64,000 bases of DNA from Dissulfurirhabdus thermomarina (GCF_012979235.1 NZ_JAATWC010000001.1:1-64000), one strand, 5' to 3'. Counted from the first letter of the stretch, positions 13,137 through 22,817 are shown. The notes: generated from the letters alone by a model not told the origin. Made by a program: numbers and translations.

Positions 13137-14140
13137 CCCAGCCGCCCCGGGCCATCGAGAGCCCGGAGGCCGTCCTCCGGGAGGCCGCCGAGGCCATCGA
13201 CATCGAGATCGCCGGCCTCGAGAAGGTCCGCGGCAACCTCGGCGAGGGCTTCGTCCGGGCGGTGGAGATCCTGCTCGCCTGCCAGGGCCGGGTCGTGGTG
13301 ACGGGCATCGGCAAGTCCGGCCTCATCGGCCGCAAGATCGCCGCTACCCTGGCCTCCACCGGGACCCCCGCCCTCTTCCTGCACCCCGTGGAGGCCATGC
13401 ACGGGGACCTCGGCATCGTGGCCGCGAGCGACGTAGTCATCGCCATCTCCAACAGCGGCGAGACCCAGGAGCTGAACCTCCTCCTCCCCGCCTTCCGAAA
13501 CCGCGGGATCCCGGTCATCGCCCTCACCGGGCGGCCCGGCTCCACCCTGGGCCGCCAGAGCGCGGCCGTCATCGACACCGGGGTGGAACGCGAGGCCTGC
13601 GCCCTGGGGCTGGCCCCCACCGCCTCCACCACCGCGGCCCTGGCCGTGGGCGACGCCCTGGCGGTGGTGCTCCTGCGCCGGCGGCACTTCAGCGAGCAGG
13701 ACTTCCGCCGGAACCACCCCTCCGGCAGCCTCGGCGAGCGGCTCAAGGTGGAGGTCGCCCAGGTCATGCTCACGGGAGAGGCCATCCCGAAGGTGCCCGT
13801 GGGGACGGAGATGGCCTCGGCACTCCACGAGATGGACCGGAAACGCCTCGGGGCCGTCCTGGTCGTCGACCGCGACGGCGTGCTCGTAGGGATCGTCACG
13901 GACGGGGACCTCCGGCGGGCCCTGGTGGCCGGGCGGCCCCTGGCCGACTGCCGGGTGGAGGAGATCATGACCCCGCAGCCCAAGAGCGTGCCGCCCTATG
14001 CCCTGGCCGCCGACGCCCTCGCCCTCATGGAGAACCACCTCATCACCGTGCTCCCGGTGCTCGGCGACAACGGCTGTCTCCTGGGCATCGTCCACCTCCA
14101 CGACCTCCTCGGCAAGGGGGAATTCAAGTTCGCGTGCTGA
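13133..14140 (+). CDS. kdsD: Arabinose-5-phosphate isomerase (KpsF/GutQ family)
   Basis: 335 aa. It starts with ATGA overlapping the purF stop, so it is translationally coupled. A SIS sugar-isomerase domain (about 40-190, TGIGKSGLIGRKIA and NSGETQEL) is followed by a tandem CBS pair (about 205-330). It converts ribulose-5-phosphate to arabinose-5-phosphate, the first step to Kdo and so to lipopolysaccharide, which supports a Gram-negative envelope. The other kds genes are not in the window. Confidence 0.93.
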   Translation: MTQPPRAIESPEAVLREAAEAIDIEIAGLEKVRGNLGEGFVRAVEILLACQGRVVVTGIGKSGLIGRKIAATLASTGTPALFLHPVEAMHGDLGIVAASDVVIAISNSGETQELNLLLPAFRNRGIPVIALTGRPGSTLGRQSAAVIDTGVEREACALGLAPTASTTAALAVGDALAVVLLRRRHFSEQDFRRNHPSGSLGERLKVEVAQVMLTGEAIPKVPVGTEMASALHEMDRKRLGAVLVVDRDGVLVGIVTDGDLRRALVAGRPLADCRVEEIMTPQPKSVPPYALAADALALMENHLITVLPVLGDNGCLLGIVHLHDLLGKGEFKFAC

Positions 14141-14205
14141 AACCGGCGGCGGGCACGGCCTCACCGGCCCGCCGGAACCCACACCACCAGGGGAAGGAGT
14201 GAAGA

Positions 14206-14616
14206 ATGGCAAGGGGCCTCAACAAAGTCATGCTCATCGGCCGCCTCGGCGCGGACCCCGAGATCCGCTACACCAGCAGCGGCACCGCCGTGGCCAACCT
14301 CCGCATCGCCACGGACTCCCCGGTCAAGCGGGGCGACCAGTGGGAGACGGTGACGGAGTGGCACCGGGTGGTGGCCTGGAACCGGCTGGCCGAGATCTGC
14401 GGGGAGTACCTCGGAAAGGGCCGGCTGGTCTACGTGGAGGGGCGCCTCCAGACCCGGTCCTGGGAAGACCAGGACGGCAACAAGCGGTGGTCCACCGAGA
14501 TCGTGGCCCGGGACATCCAGATCCTCGACAGCCGCTCCGGCCGCGGGGAAGGGGCCGCCGGGGGCGACGAACTCGGCCCCCCGCCGCCGCCCGAGGAAGA
14601 CGACGTCCCCTTCTAG
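14206..14616 (+). CDS. ssb: Single-stranded DNA-binding protein
   Basis: 136 aa with an OB fold over about residues 1-105 ([15 protein letters not shown], then [12 protein letters not shown]). A short acidic/proline linker leads to the DDVPF C-terminal tip that recruits replication and repair partners. The start is preceded by GGGGAAGGAG. It is shorter than E. coli SSB because the linker is brief. Its stop codon shares a CTAG with the convergent hemA stop. Confidence 0.96.
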   Translation: MARGLNKVMLIGRLGADPEIRYTSSGTAVANLRIATDSPVKRGDQWETVTEWHRVVAWNRLAEICGEYLGKGRLVYVEGRLQTRSWEDQDGNKRWSTEIVARDIQILDSRSGRGEGAAGGDELGPPPPPEEDDVPF

Positions 14617-15986
14617 CCCCGGCGGGGCCGGCCCTCCGGCCCCTTCGGGCCCGCGGGAGCGGCCTCCTTGCCCCGGGCGCCGCCGGCGTCCGGGGCGGGC
14701 TCGGCCCCGTTCAGGTTGAAGAAGCGGTAGGCCGCGTCCAGGAGCTCGCGCCCCTCCTCGGCCCCCGCCGACCGGCGGAGGGTGACGATGGGGTCGTGGA
14801 GGAGCTTCTGCACGATGGAGGTGGTGAGCCGATCCAGGGCCGCCGCCTGCTTCGGGGTGAGCTCCCCGAGGGCCGAACGGCTGCGTTCCAGCTCGCGGCG
14901 GCGGATGGCCTCGCCCTTGTCCTGGAGGCGCCGGATGAGCGGCACCACGTCCAGCGACTCGAGCCAGGCCTGGAACTTCAGCACCTCGAGGTCCAGCATC
15001 CGCTCGGCCTTCCGGGCCTCCCGCTCCCGCTCCGCCTTGTTGCCCTCCACCACGCCCTTGAGGTCGTCGATGTCGTAGAGGTAGACGTTGTCCACCTCGT
15101 TGACCGCGGGATCCACGTCGCGGGGCACGGCGATGTCGATGAAGAAGAGGGGGCGCTGGCGGCGGCGGCGCATGACCCGGCGCACCATCTCCTCCTGGAT
15201 GACGAGGCCCGGCGCCCCGGTGGAGCTGATGACGATGTCGGCGCCCTCCAGAGCCGCCTCCAGCTCGTCGAGGCCCACGGCCTCGCCGCCGAGCTCCCGG
15301 GCCAGGTCCGCCGCCCGGGCCAGCGTCCGGTTGGCCACCACGAGGCCCCGGACCCCGTTGGCAAGCAGATGCCGGGCCGCCAGTTCCGCCATCTCCCCGG
15401 CACCGATGAGCAGTGCCCGCTTGTCCGAGAGGTCCCCGAAGATCTTCCGGGCCAGCTCCACGGCGGCGTAACTGATGGAGACCGCCTGGCTGGCGATGCG
15501 GGTCTGGGTCCGGATCCGTTTCGCCACCGAGAAGGCCCGGTTGAGCAGGCGGTTCAGGACGAGGCCCAGGGTCTTGGCCTCGGCCGCCTTCCGGTAGGCC
15601 TCCTTGAGCTGGCCCAGGATCTGGGGCTCGCCCACCACCATGGAGTCGAGGCTCGCGGCCACCCGGAAGAGGTGGCGCACGGCGGCCTCGTCCAGGTGCA
15701 CGTAGAGGGAGCGGTCCAGGGTGCCGGGGTCGCCGCCCCCCACGGTGCACCAGACCTCCCGGATGGCCGCGGCCGCGGCCTTGGGGTCGGGGCTCGCCGC
15801 CAGGACCTCCACCCGGTTGCAGGTGGAGAGGAAGAGGACCTCCTCGCAGGCCGGGAGCCCGGCGAAGATCTCGAGCGGCGGGCGCGGGGCGCCCCCCAGC
15901 GCCAGGCACTCGCGCACCTCCACGCCGGCGGTCTTGTGGTTCACCCCCAGGAGGAGGAGGCGGGATCTACTCGAACCAGTTGGCAT
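14613..15986 (-). CDS. hemA: Glutamyl-tRNA reductase
   Basis: 457 aa. The N-terminal catalytic domain has the Cys nucleophile in [11 protein letters not shown] central NADPH-binding Rossmann domain ([11 protein letters not shown]) and a C-terminal helical dimerisation domain follow. It reduces glutamyl-tRNA to glutamate-1-semialdehyde, the first step of the C5 tetrapyrrole pathway. It overlaps the end of ccsA by 20 bp; no strong ribosome site is seen, so translational coupling is likely. The neighbours ccsA and met8 form a haem/siroheme cluster common in Desulfobacterota. The last ~30 residues are low-complexity. Confidence 0.96.
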   Translation of the reverse strand: MPTGSSRSRLLLLGVNHKTAGVEVRECLALGGAPRPPLEIFAGLPACEEVLFLSTCNRVEVLAASPDPKAAAAAIREVWCTVGGGDPGTLDRSLYVHLDEAAVRHLFRVAASLDSMVVGEPQILGQLKEAYRKAAEAKTLGLVLNRLLNRAFSVAKRIRTQTRIASQAVSISYAAVELARKIFGDLSDKRALLIGAGEMAELAARHLLANGVRGLVVANRTLARAADLARELGGEAVGLDELEAALEGADIVISSTGAPGLVIQEEMVRRVMRRRRQRPLFFIDIAVPRDVDPAVNEVDNVYLYDIDDLKGVVEGNKAEREREARKAERMLDLEVLKFQAWLESLDVVPLIRRLQDKGEAIRRRELERSRSALGELTPKQAAALDRLTTSIVQKLLHDPIVTLRRSAGAEEGRELLDAAYRFFNLNGAEPAPDAGGARGKEAAPAGPKGPEGRPRRG

Positions 15987-16797
15987 AGGAATGAAGCCCC
16001 GGGAGAAGCACGCTCACCCCGAGGAAGGTGAAGAAGAGCGCGCCGAAGCCCAGGATGGTCATGATGGCGGCCCGCCGCCCGCGCCACCCCACGGTGAGGC
16101 GCTGGTGGAGGAGGGCGGCGTAGAGGAGCCAGGTGATGAGGGACCAGGTCTCCTTCGGGTCCCAGCTCCAGTAGGAGCCCCAGGCCTGCTCGGCCCAGAT
16201 GGACCCGGTGACGATCCCCACGGTGAGGAGCGGAAAGCCCAGGGTGAGACAGCGGTAGTTCAGGGCGTCCAGGACGTCCAGGGACGGCAGCCGCCGGAAG
16301 ATGCCGCCGAGGCGCTTGTGCTTGATCTGCCGCTCCTGGAGGAGGTACATCACCGCCAGGCAGAAGGCCAGGGCGAAGACCGCGTCCCCCAGGAGGCAGA
16401 TGGTGGCGTGCACCGGGAGCCAGTAGCTCCTGAGCGCGGGCGGCAGGTCCGGCACGGCGGCCGGCTGGAGCGAGGAGGCCACCATGAGGACGGCGGCCAG
16501 GGGGGTCACGAAGGCCCCCAGGGCCTTGACCCGCTGGCGCCACTGGACCAGGAGGTACGCCCCCACCACGGCCCACCCCACGAAGGAGAGGGCCTCGTGG
16601 AGGTTGGTCACCGGCGGGTGCCCGGCCACCCGCCACCGGACGCCGATGGCGGCGGCATGGACCGCGAAGCCCACGGCCAAGAGGCCCGTTCCCCATCGCT
16701 CGGCCCACTTGCGCAGGGTGACGATGTGGACGAGGAAGGCCGCCGTGGCCACGAGGTAGAGCCCCAGCGCCGACTGGAAAAGCACCCTCAGTGCCAC
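15967..16797 (-). CDS. ccsA: Cytochrome c biogenesis / haem-handling protein CcsA (ResC, HemX-like)
   Basis: 276 aa from the GTG at 16797, preceded by a GGAGG-like sequence. The open frame extends upstream only as Gly/Arg low complexity. It has about eight membrane segments and the WWD haem-binding signature WGSYWSWDPKETW (about 190-202), followed by histidines. In system II maturation CcsA with CcsB brings haem to apocytochromes; adjacent to hemA it is often annotated as HemX-like. It fits the multihaem cytochromes elsewhere in the window. Confidence 0.92.
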   Translation of the reverse strand: MALRVLFQSALGLYLVATAAFLVHIVTLRKWAERWGTGLLAVGFAVHAAAIGVRWRVAGHPPVTNLHEALSFVGWAVVGAYLLVQWRQRVKALGAFVTPLAAVLMVASSLQPAAVPDLPPALRSYWLPVHATICLLGDAVFALAFCLAVMYLLQERQIKHKRLGGIFRRLPSLDVLDALNYRCLTLGFPLLTVGIVTGSIWAEQAWGSYWSWDPKETWSLITWLLYAALLHQRLTVGWRGRRAAIMTILGFGALFFTFLGVSVLLPGLHSYANWFE

Positions 16798-17513
16798 CGC
16801 CCCCCCTCCGCCGCCGGCCCCCCGGCGTGCTCCGCCGCCAGGCGTTCCACCACCTCCCGGGCGCCGGTGCCGCACAAGGCCTCGGCCCACCGAGCCACGC
16901 GCTCCCACCGCCCCGCCTCCACCCAGGAGAGGACCTCGGGCGCCACCAGGTCACGGTAGACGCCGGGATGGCCCTCGGCGTCGAGTCCCCTTTCGAGGAG
17001 CAGGCGCCGGAGCGCCCCCACCAGGCCTACGTAGGCCCCGTAGGCCGGGCCGAACGCCCGCTCCAGGTCCTCCCGCAGCCGCCGGGCGAGGGCCGGGCTC
17101 TGGCCCGCCGTGGAGACGGCCAGGCAGAGGTCCCCCCGGCGGACCACCGCCGGGACGATGAAGGAACACAGGTGGGGCTGGTCCACGGTGTTACAGAAGA
17201 CCCGCCGCGCCTCGGCCTCGCGGTAGGCCAGGCGCTGCGCCGCGGGATCGTCCGTGGCCGCCACCACCAGCCAGGCCTCGTCGAGGTCTCCGGGGCGGAA
17301 GGGACGCGGCACGTGCTGGATGCGGCCCTCGCCGGCCATCCGGGCCAGCGTCTCCGTGACCTCCGGGCTGACCACCACGATCCGGGCACCGGCCTCGAGC
17401 AGCGCCTCCACCTTGCGCTCGGCCACCCGGCCGCCTCCCACCACCACGACCCGGCGCCCCCGGAGATCGGCGAAGAGGGGATAGTAGACGGCGGCGCATC
17501 CGGCGGAATTCAT
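16788..17513 (-). CDS. Precorrin-2 dehydrogenase / sirohydrochlorin ferrochelatase (Met8/CysG N-terminal type)
   Basis: 241 aa. The N-terminal NAD-binding domain reads ADLRGRRVVVVGGGRVAERK (about 15-34). The conserved FCNTVDQPHLCSF region and the STAGQSPALARRLR motif of the siroheme synthase family follow. It oxidises precorrin-2 to sirohydrochlorin and can insert iron to give siroheme. In sulfate reducers this route also feeds haem synthesis. It is stand-alone, with no CysG methyltransferase domain. It overlaps ccsA by 10 bp and leads the minus-strand operon to hemA. Confidence 0.93.
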   Translation of the reverse strand: MNSAGCAAVYYPLFADLRGRRVVVVGGGRVAERKVEALLEAGARIVVVSPEVTETLARMAGEGRIQHVPRPFRPGDLDEAWLVVAATDDPAAQRLAYREAEARRVFCNTVDQPHLCSFIVPAVVRRGDLCLAVSTAGQSPALARRLREDLERAFGPAYGAYVGLVGALRRLLLERGLDAEGHPGVYRDLVAPEVLSWVEAGRWERVARWAEALCGTGAREVVERLAAEHAGGPAAEGGRWH

Positions 17514-17657
17514 GTCAAAAAATTAGCAGGGGCCGTCCCGAAAAGCAACCGCGGGCCGCCGCCGGGCGAGGCCGGGAATGCCGGGCCCGGGGCGGGCGGG
17601 ACCGGCGAAAAGGGGGATCCGGGGCCGGGCGAGGAGGCGGCGCTGAACCGCCGCTCA

Positions 17658-17685
17658 TTGACAAATGCGCCCGTTCTGCTAGCAT
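17658..17685 (+). promoter_or_regulatory. Promoter of the Fur-family regulator gene
   Basis: TTGACA (17658-17663), a 16-bp spacer and TAGCAT (17680-17685), 26 bp before the ATG. A second TTGAC just downstream overlaps the likely start site. Confidence 0.55.
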
Positions 17686-17710
17686 TGACGGGATTGGGAG
17701 ACCTTCTGCC

Positions 17711-18145
17711 ATGGAGAAAAAAGAAAAATTTGCAAAACTCCGCGAGCTCGGCCTCAAGCTCACGCCCCAGCGCCTCGCCATCCTCGACTTCCTGGACGGC
17801 AACACCTCTCATCCCTCCGCAGAGGAGATCTACGCCAACGTCTCCCGTTCCTTTCCCAGCATGTCCTTCGCCACCGTCTACAACACCCTGGACGCCCTCC
17901 GGGAGCGCGGCCAGATCGTCGAGCTGAACCTCGACCCGGCCAAGAAGCGCTTCGACCCCAACACCAAGCCCCACCACCACCTGGTCTGCGCCAGCTGCTA
18001 CAAGATCGTGGACGTCATGCGGGACTACCGGGTGCGGATCCCCCCGGAAGAGCGATCCGGGTTCCGCCTCCAGGGCAAGCAAATCACCTTCATCGGCACC
18101 TGCCCCGAGTGCCAGGCCGCGGAGGCGCCGGCCGAGGCCCCCTGA
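17711..18145 (+). CDS. Fur/PerR-family metal- or peroxide-responsive repressor
   Basis: 144 aa. An N-terminal winged helix (about 1-85, LTPQRLAILDFLDG and FATVYNTLDALRERG) is followed by a dimerisation domain. It has the HHH metal site in KPHHHLVC (about 93-100), a CxxC pair (CASC) and a second pair (CPEC, about 135-138) that would hold structural zinc. The pattern is closer to PerR than to classic Fur, but that cannot be settled here. It is divergent from the met8-ccsA-hemA operon, a plausible target. Confidence 0.93.
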   Translation: MEKKEKFAKLRELGLKLTPQRLAILDFLDGNTSHPSAEEIYANVSRSFPSMSFATVYNTLDALRERGQIVELNLDPAKKRFDPNTKPHHHLVCASCYKIVDVMRDYRVRIPPEERSGFRLQGKQITFIGTCPECQAAEAPAEAP

Positions 18146-18158
18146 ACCCGCCCCGCGC

Positions 18159-18887
18159 TCACCCCGCGCCGCCGGCCGAAGGGCCGCGGCGGCCACCCAT
18201 CCAGCGGCCCACCTCGTAGAGCGCCATCATCGGCAGGAAGATCAGCACCTGGGTGAAGACGTCCGAGGGCACCACCAGGACGGCGACCAGGTAGAGGGCC
18301 ACGTAGAAGCCCTTGCGGCCCCGGCGGAAGTAGTCCGGGGCCACGAGGCCGCTCCGGACGGCGAACATCATGAGGAAGGGGATCTCGAAGACCAGCCCGA
18401 AGACGAACATGGCCTTCAGGGAAAAGAGCATGTAGTCCTGGAGCCGCGGCAGGGCCTGGAGCCCCTCGCTCGCGTAGTCCATGGTGATGGAGAAGGCGGC
18501 GGGCAGCACCACCGCGTAGCCGAAAACGGCCCCGGCGACGAACAGGCCGCCGCCCCAGAGGAGGGCCCACCGCAGCCGGCGTTTTTCATGGGGGTAGAGC
18601 CCCGGCGCCACGAAGGCCCAGGCCTGGTAGACGAAGAACGGGGCCGAAAGGATCAGCGCCGCCCAGAAGGCCACCTTGAGGTAGACCAGGAAGGCCTCCG
18701 GCAGCGCGGTGAAGACCATCCCCTGGCCGGGCTGGACGGTGCGCAGGGGCGCGCCGAGGAAGGCCACCAGCGGGCCCGAAAGGGCGTAGCACGCCGCGAA
18801 GGCCACGCCCAGCACCACCACGCAGGCGATGAGCCGGCGGCGGATCTCCCCGAGATGGGCCTTGAAGGGAAAGGATTCGAGGGACAC
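18159..18887 (-). CDS. tatC: Twin-arginine translocase subunit TatC
   Basis: 242 aa with six predicted membrane helices. The cytoplasmic N-terminus carries the conserved FKAHLGEIRRRL motif, and FVYQAWAFVAPGLYPHE (about 84-100) is the family's signal-peptide-binding loop. It is the core receptor for RR signal peptides, such as that on the ferredoxin near 2.7 kb. It lies 27 bp downstream of tatB. Confidence 0.97.
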   Translation of the reverse strand: MSLESFPFKAHLGEIRRRLIACVVVLGVAFAACYALSGPLVAFLGAPLRTVQPGQGMVFTALPEAFLVYLKVAFWAALILSAPFFVYQAWAFVAPGLYPHEKRRLRWALLWGGGLFVAGAVFGYAVVLPAAFSITMDYASEGLQALPRLQDYMLFSLKAMFVFGLVFEIPFLMMFAVRSGLVAPDYFRRGRKGFYVALYLVAVLVVPSDVFTQVLIFLPMMALYEVGRWMGGRRGPSAGGAG

Positions 18888-18914
18888 GGCGTCACCGGGC
18901 GATGGGAGCGGACC

Positions 18915-19343
18915 TCAGGCGGAGGGATCCCCGGGCTCCGGGGCCGGGGCCGCGCCGTCCGCCTCGTCCGCCGCCTCGGGCGGGGCCGCCTCCCCGCCCG
19001 GCCCCTTGTCGGCGTCGTCGTCCCGGCGCCGCGCCGCGCGCTTCCACTCGGGGCCGGCCCCGCCCGGTTCCCGGTCCGCCTGGCTGAGATCGGGCCGCGC
19101 CTTCAGGAGCTCCTCCGCGGCCTTCCGGCGCGCCTCGTCCGCCGCCGGGGCCTCGGCCCCGACATCGAGGTCCTCCTCGAGGTCCTCGATGTTGAGCTGC
19201 GCCCGGAATTCCTCGGCGGTCCTTCGAAGATCCACCACCAGGCGGGCGAGGCGGCGGGCCACCGCCGGCAGCTGCTCCGGCCCGAGGACCAGGAGGGCCA
19301 CCACGAAGATGACGAGGAGTTCCGGCAAGCCTATCCCGAACAC
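18915..19343 (-). CDS. tatB: Sec-independent translocase component TatB (TatA/B family)
   Basis: 142 aa with one N-terminal membrane helix beginning MFGIGLPELLVIFVVALLV. The Glu at position 8 and the GPEQLP hinge favour TatB over TatA. An amphipathic helix and a long acidic, Ala/Pro-rich tail follow. With TatC it forms the receptor complex. The start overlaps the alr 3' end by 13 bp, so alr-tatB-tatC form an operon. No separate TatA is visible. Confidence 0.9.
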   Translation of the reverse strand: MFGIGLPELLVIFVVALLVLGPEQLPAVARRLARLVVDLRRTAEEFRAQLNIEDLEEDLDVGAEAPAADEARRKAAEELLKARPDLSQADREPGGAGPEWKRAARRRDDDADKGPGGEAAPPEAADEADGAAPAPEPGDPSA

Positions 19344-20467
19344 GGCGCCCCCCGGTAGATGCGCTGGTTCCGCCGGCCCAGGAGACAGAGCAGCTCGTAG
19401 CTGATGGTCCCGGCCCGGTCGGCCAGTTCCTCGATGCGGATATCATACCGCCCCTGCCGGCCCAGCAACACCGCCTCGTCCCCGGGTGCCGCCCCCGCCA
19501 CGTCGGTCACGTCCGCCATGAGCGCCTTCATGCAGACCCGCCCGATGACCGGGGAGGGCCGCCCGCGGACCAGGACCCGCGCCCCCGGGGAGAGCCGCCG
19601 CAGGTACCCGTCGTCGTAGCCCACCGGGATCACCGCGACACGGGTGGGCCGGTCCGCCACGAAGGCGTGCCCGTAGCTCACGGGCCATCCCGCCGGAACG
19701 TCCCGCACCGAGATGATGCGGCTCGTGACGGCCATGACCGGCCGGAGCGGGAGATCCGGGTCCACGGGCCCGGGATGGGCCCCGTAGAGGGCGATCCCGG
19801 GGCGGGCCAGATCGAAGTGGGCCTCCGGGAAGTGGAGGAGCCCCGCGGAATTGACCACGTGGCGGAGCCCCGGCCGCCAGCCCGCCGCCTCCGCGAGTTC
19901 CAGGGCCTCCCGGAACCGGTGGATCTGCTCCCGGTTGAGCGGGTCGGCCGGGTCGTCCGCCGCCGCCAGGTGGGTGTAGAGTCCCTCGAAGCGGAGGTGG
20001 GGCCAGCGATCCGCCCGGGCCGCCGCCAGTTCCGCCAGTTCCCCGGGCATGAACCCGAGCCGTCCCATCCCCGTGTCCACCTTGACGTGCACCGGGACGG
20101 CACGATCCGCCCGGGCCGCCGCACCCTCCAGGGCGTCCAGGGTGGCGCGGTCCGTGACCCCGGGCAGGAGGCCGTGGTGCACCACCTCCTCGGCGGCCTC
20201 CGGGACGAGCCCCGAGAGCAGGACCACCGGGCAGCGAAGACCGGCCTCCCGCAGCCGGACCGCCTCCTCCACCTCGGAGACGCCGAGCCCCCAGGCCCCG
20301 GCCTCGGCCAGGGCCCGGGCCACCGGCACGAGCCCGTGGCCGTAGGCATCGGATTTCACCACGGCGAGGACCCCGGCGCCCGGGGCGAGCCGCTCCCGGA
20401 GCAGGGCGAAGTTGGCCCGGAGGGCCTCGAGGTCCACCACGATCCGGTTCAGGCTGGCGTAGGACAT
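19331..20467 (-). CDS. alr: Alanine racemase
   Basis: 378 aa from the ATG at 20467, preceded by AAGGTG; a GTG 12 bp upstream is an alternative. The PLP lysine lies in AVVKSDAYGHG (about 35-45). The N-terminal TIM barrel is followed by a C-terminal beta domain carrying the catalytic tyrosine region VSYGHAF. It interconverts L- and D-alanine for peptidoglycan. It is the first gene of the alr-tatB-tatC run. Confidence 0.96.
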   Translation of the reverse strand: MSYASLNRIVVDLEALRANFALLRERLAPGAGVLAVVKSDAYGHGLVPVARALAEAGAWGLGVSEVEEAVRLREAGLRCPVVLLSGLVPEAAEEVVHHGLLPGVTDRATLDALEGAAARADRAVPVHVKVDTGMGRLGFMPGELAELAAARADRWPHLRFEGLYTHLAAADDPADPLNREQIHRFREALELAEAAGWRPGLRHVVNSAGLLHFPEAHFDLARPGIALYGAHPGPVDPDLPLRPVMAVTSRIISVRDVPAGWPVSYGHAFVADRPTRVAVIPVGYDDGYLRRLSPGARVLVRGRPSPVIGRVCMKALMADVTDVAGAAPGDEAVLLGRQGRYDIRIEELADRAGTISYELLCLLGRRNQRIYRGAPCSG

Positions 20468-20643
20468 GACAGGTCGCACCTTGCATCATCGGGGCACCGA
20501 TTGCAAGGCACCCCCGGGGTGGGGTAAGAGAGAAGGAACCCCGGCGGAGGCCGGCGGCCGGCCGGGCACCGGCGGCCGGACAGGAGAGCCCGGCTCGGGC
20601 GCCGGCGCCGCCCATCTCGAATCCCCATGCGAGGCCATCGGAC

Positions 20644-21591
20644 ATGAACTGCGGACAGCCACAAGGGAAAAAGCTCTCCATCATCGGGGCCGGGGCGGTG
20701 GGCACCGCCGCCGCCCACTGGGCCGTGGCGGAGAAGGCGGCCGACACCGTGGTCCTGGTGGACGTGGTGGAGGGCGTCCCCCAGGGCAAGGCCCTCGACA
20801 TCTCCCAGGCCGCGCCGCTGTGCGGCTTCACCGGCCGCATCGTCGGGACCAACGACTACGACGAGACCGCGGAATCCGACGTGGTGATCATCACCGCCGG
20901 CATCGCCCGCAAGCCCGGGATGAGCCGGGACGACCTCCTCGACACCAACGTCCGGATCGTCCGCCAGGTGACGGAAGAGGTGGTCACCCGGTCCCCGGAC
21001 GCCTGCCTCGTGGTGGTGACCAACCCCATCGACGCCATGGTCTACACCGTGTACAAGACCTCCGGCCTTCCCCGCAACCGCGTGGTGGGCATGGCCGGCG
21101 TCCTCGACTCGGCCCGTTACCGCACCTTCATCGCCCAGGCGCTGGGTGTCGCCCCGGAGGACGTCACCGCCCTCGTCATGGGGATCCACGGCGACCACAT
21201 GCTGCCGCTGACCCGCCTGGCCAGCGTGGGCGGGGTCCCCCTCGAGGCCCTGCTCCCCCCCGAAGAGATCCAGGAGATCGTCCGCCGGACCCAGCACGGG
21301 GGGGCGGAGATCGTGGGACACCTCAAGACCGGCAGCGCCTTCACCACCCCGGGCCTCGCCGCCCTTCAGATGGCCCGGGCCATCCTCCAGGACCAGAAAC
21401 GCGTCCTGCCCTGCGCCGCCTTCCTCGAGGGAGAGTTCGGCATCCGGGGCCTCTTCCTCGGCGTCCCCGTGGTCCTCGGCCGGGAGGGCGTGGAACGCGT
21501 CCTGGAATTCCCCCTGACCGACGAAGAAAGGCGGCACCTCCAGCTCTCCGTGGAGGCCGTCCAGCGGCAGGTGGCGGCCACGGGGCTCTGA
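20644..21591 (+). CDS. mdh: NAD-dependent malate dehydrogenase (LDH-like type)
   Basis: 315 aa. The Rossmann motif is GAGAVG (about 15-20). The active-site loop ARKPGMSRDDLL carries the Arg typical of malate rather than lactate specificity. The catalytic His lies in GIHGDHMLPL. It interconverts malate and oxaloacetate in the TCA cycle. The protein belongs to the ~310-residue dimer/tetramer group. It is followed 17 bp later by mltA on the same strand. Confidence 0.96.
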   Translation: MNCGQPQGKKLSIIGAGAVGTAAAHWAVAEKAADTVVLVDVVEGVPQGKALDISQAAPLCGFTGRIVGTNDYDETAESDVVIITAGIARKPGMSRDDLLDTNVRIVRQVTEEVVTRSPDACLVVVTNPIDAMVYTVYKTSGLPRNRVVGMAGVLDSARYRTFIAQALGVAPEDVTALVMGIHGDHMLPLTRLASVGGVPLEALLPPEEIQEIVRRTQHGGAEIVGHLKTGSAFTTPGLAALQMARAILQDQKRVLPCAAFLEGEFGIRGLFLGVPVVLGREGVERVLEFPLTDEERRHLQLSVEAVQRQVAATGL

Positions 21592-21608
21592 GGCGCCGGC
21601 GGACCGCC

Positions 21609-22811
21609 ATGCGCCGGCCCCCCCACGCCCTCCGGCGGTGGATCCCGGCGGCCCTGGCGGCCGGGTTGCTCGTGCTGGCCCTCGTGATGCACCTTAAGTG
21701 GCGTCCCGGCCCGGAAGTGGGTCCCCTTCGGGCCGCCGCCCCCCCGGCGGACCTCGCCGTCCACCCCGGCCCCGGCATCGACGCCGCCCTCGCGGCCGCC
21801 CTGCGCCACCTCGACCGCCTCGCGCCGGAGACGCCCCTGCCGCCGCCGGGGCCGCGGGGCCGGTCGGTCACCACCGCGGCGGCGCTCCGGGACACCGCCG
21901 CCGAACTCCGCCGCCTCCTCGCCGCGGGGCTCCCCCCGGAGCGCCTGGACGCGGAGATCCGGCGGCGTTTCGCCTTCCTCGCCCCGGCGGCCCCCGGGGG
22001 TGAGGCCGGGGACGTCCTCGTCACCGGGTACTTCCAGCCCCGGCTCCGGGCCTCCCGGCACCGGGCCCCCGGCTACACCTATCCCCTCTACGGCCGCCCC
22101 CGCGACCTCGTTCGGGTCCCGCTCCGGGACTTCGACCCCGGGCTCCCGGACGCGACCCTCTGGGGGCGGGTGGACCACGGGCGGCTCCGCCCCTACTACA
22201 CCCGCCGCCAGATCGACTGGGAGGGCGCCCTGGCCGGCGCCGAGGTCCTGGCCTGGGTGGCCTCCCCCATGGCGGGGCTCGAGCTCCACGTCCAGGGATC
22301 GGGGATCCTCGACTTCCCGGACGGCACCTCCCGCTTCGTGCACTACGCCGGCAGCAACGGGCGGCCGTACCGGTCGGTGGGCGCCTGGCTGATCCAACGG
22401 GGGCAACTCGCCCCGGAGGCGGCGGACTGGCCGGGCATCCGGGCATGGGCCGCGGCCCACCCGGAACGGCTCCCGGAGCTCCTCGCCGCCAACGCCCGCT
22501 ACGTCTTCTTCCGATGGGAAAAGGAAGGCCCCCTGGGGAGCCTGGGCGAGCGCCTGGTCCCCATGCACAGCGTGGCCCTGGACCCGGCGGTCTACCCCCC
22601 GGGGGCGGTCCTGTACCTGGAGGTCCCGCTGCCGGGCGAGCCCGCCCCCTACCGCGCCCTGGTGGTCAGCCTGGACACCGGGGCCGCCATCCAAGGCCCG
22701 GGCCGCGTGGACCTCTACTGCGGCACCGGGCCGGCAGCGGGCCGCCTCGCCGGCGCCCTCCGGGCCAGGGGCCGGCTCTTCCTCCTCTTGGGACCGGGAT
22801 CGAACCGCTGA
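21609..22811 (+). CDS. mltA: Membrane-bound lytic murein transglycosylase A
   Basis: 400 aa from the ATG at 21609. The frame is open far upstream across mdh, but that is a shadow. One N-terminal hydrophobic segment (about 12-28) lacks a clear lipobox Cys, so it may be a signal anchor. The MltA barrel includes VTGYFQPRL, LYGRPRDLV and VQGSGILDFPDG. A C-terminal 3D domain carries the aspartates in VSLDTGAAIQGPGRVDLY. It cleaves glycan strands of peptidoglycan to 1,6-anhydro products. Confidence 0.94.
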   Translation: MRRPPHALRRWIPAALAAGLLVLALVMHLKWRPGPEVGPLRAAAPPADLAVHPGPGIDAALAAALRHLDRLAPETPLPPPGPRGRSVTTAAALRDTAAELRRLLAAGLPPERLDAEIRRRFAFLAPAAPGGEAGDVLVTGYFQPRLRASRHRAPGYTYPLYGRPRDLVRVPLRDFDPGLPDATLWGRVDHGRLRPYYTRRQIDWEGALAGAEVLAWVASPMAGLELHVQGSGILDFPDGTSRFVHYAGSNGRPYRSVGAWLIQRGQLAPEAADWPGIRAWAAAHPERLPELLAANARYVFFRWEKEGPLGSLGERLVPMHSVALDPAVYPPGAVLYLEVPLPGEPAPYRALVVSLDTGAAIQGPGRVDLYCGTGPAAGRLAGALRARGRLFLLLGPGSNR

Positions 22812-22817
22812 AGGCGT

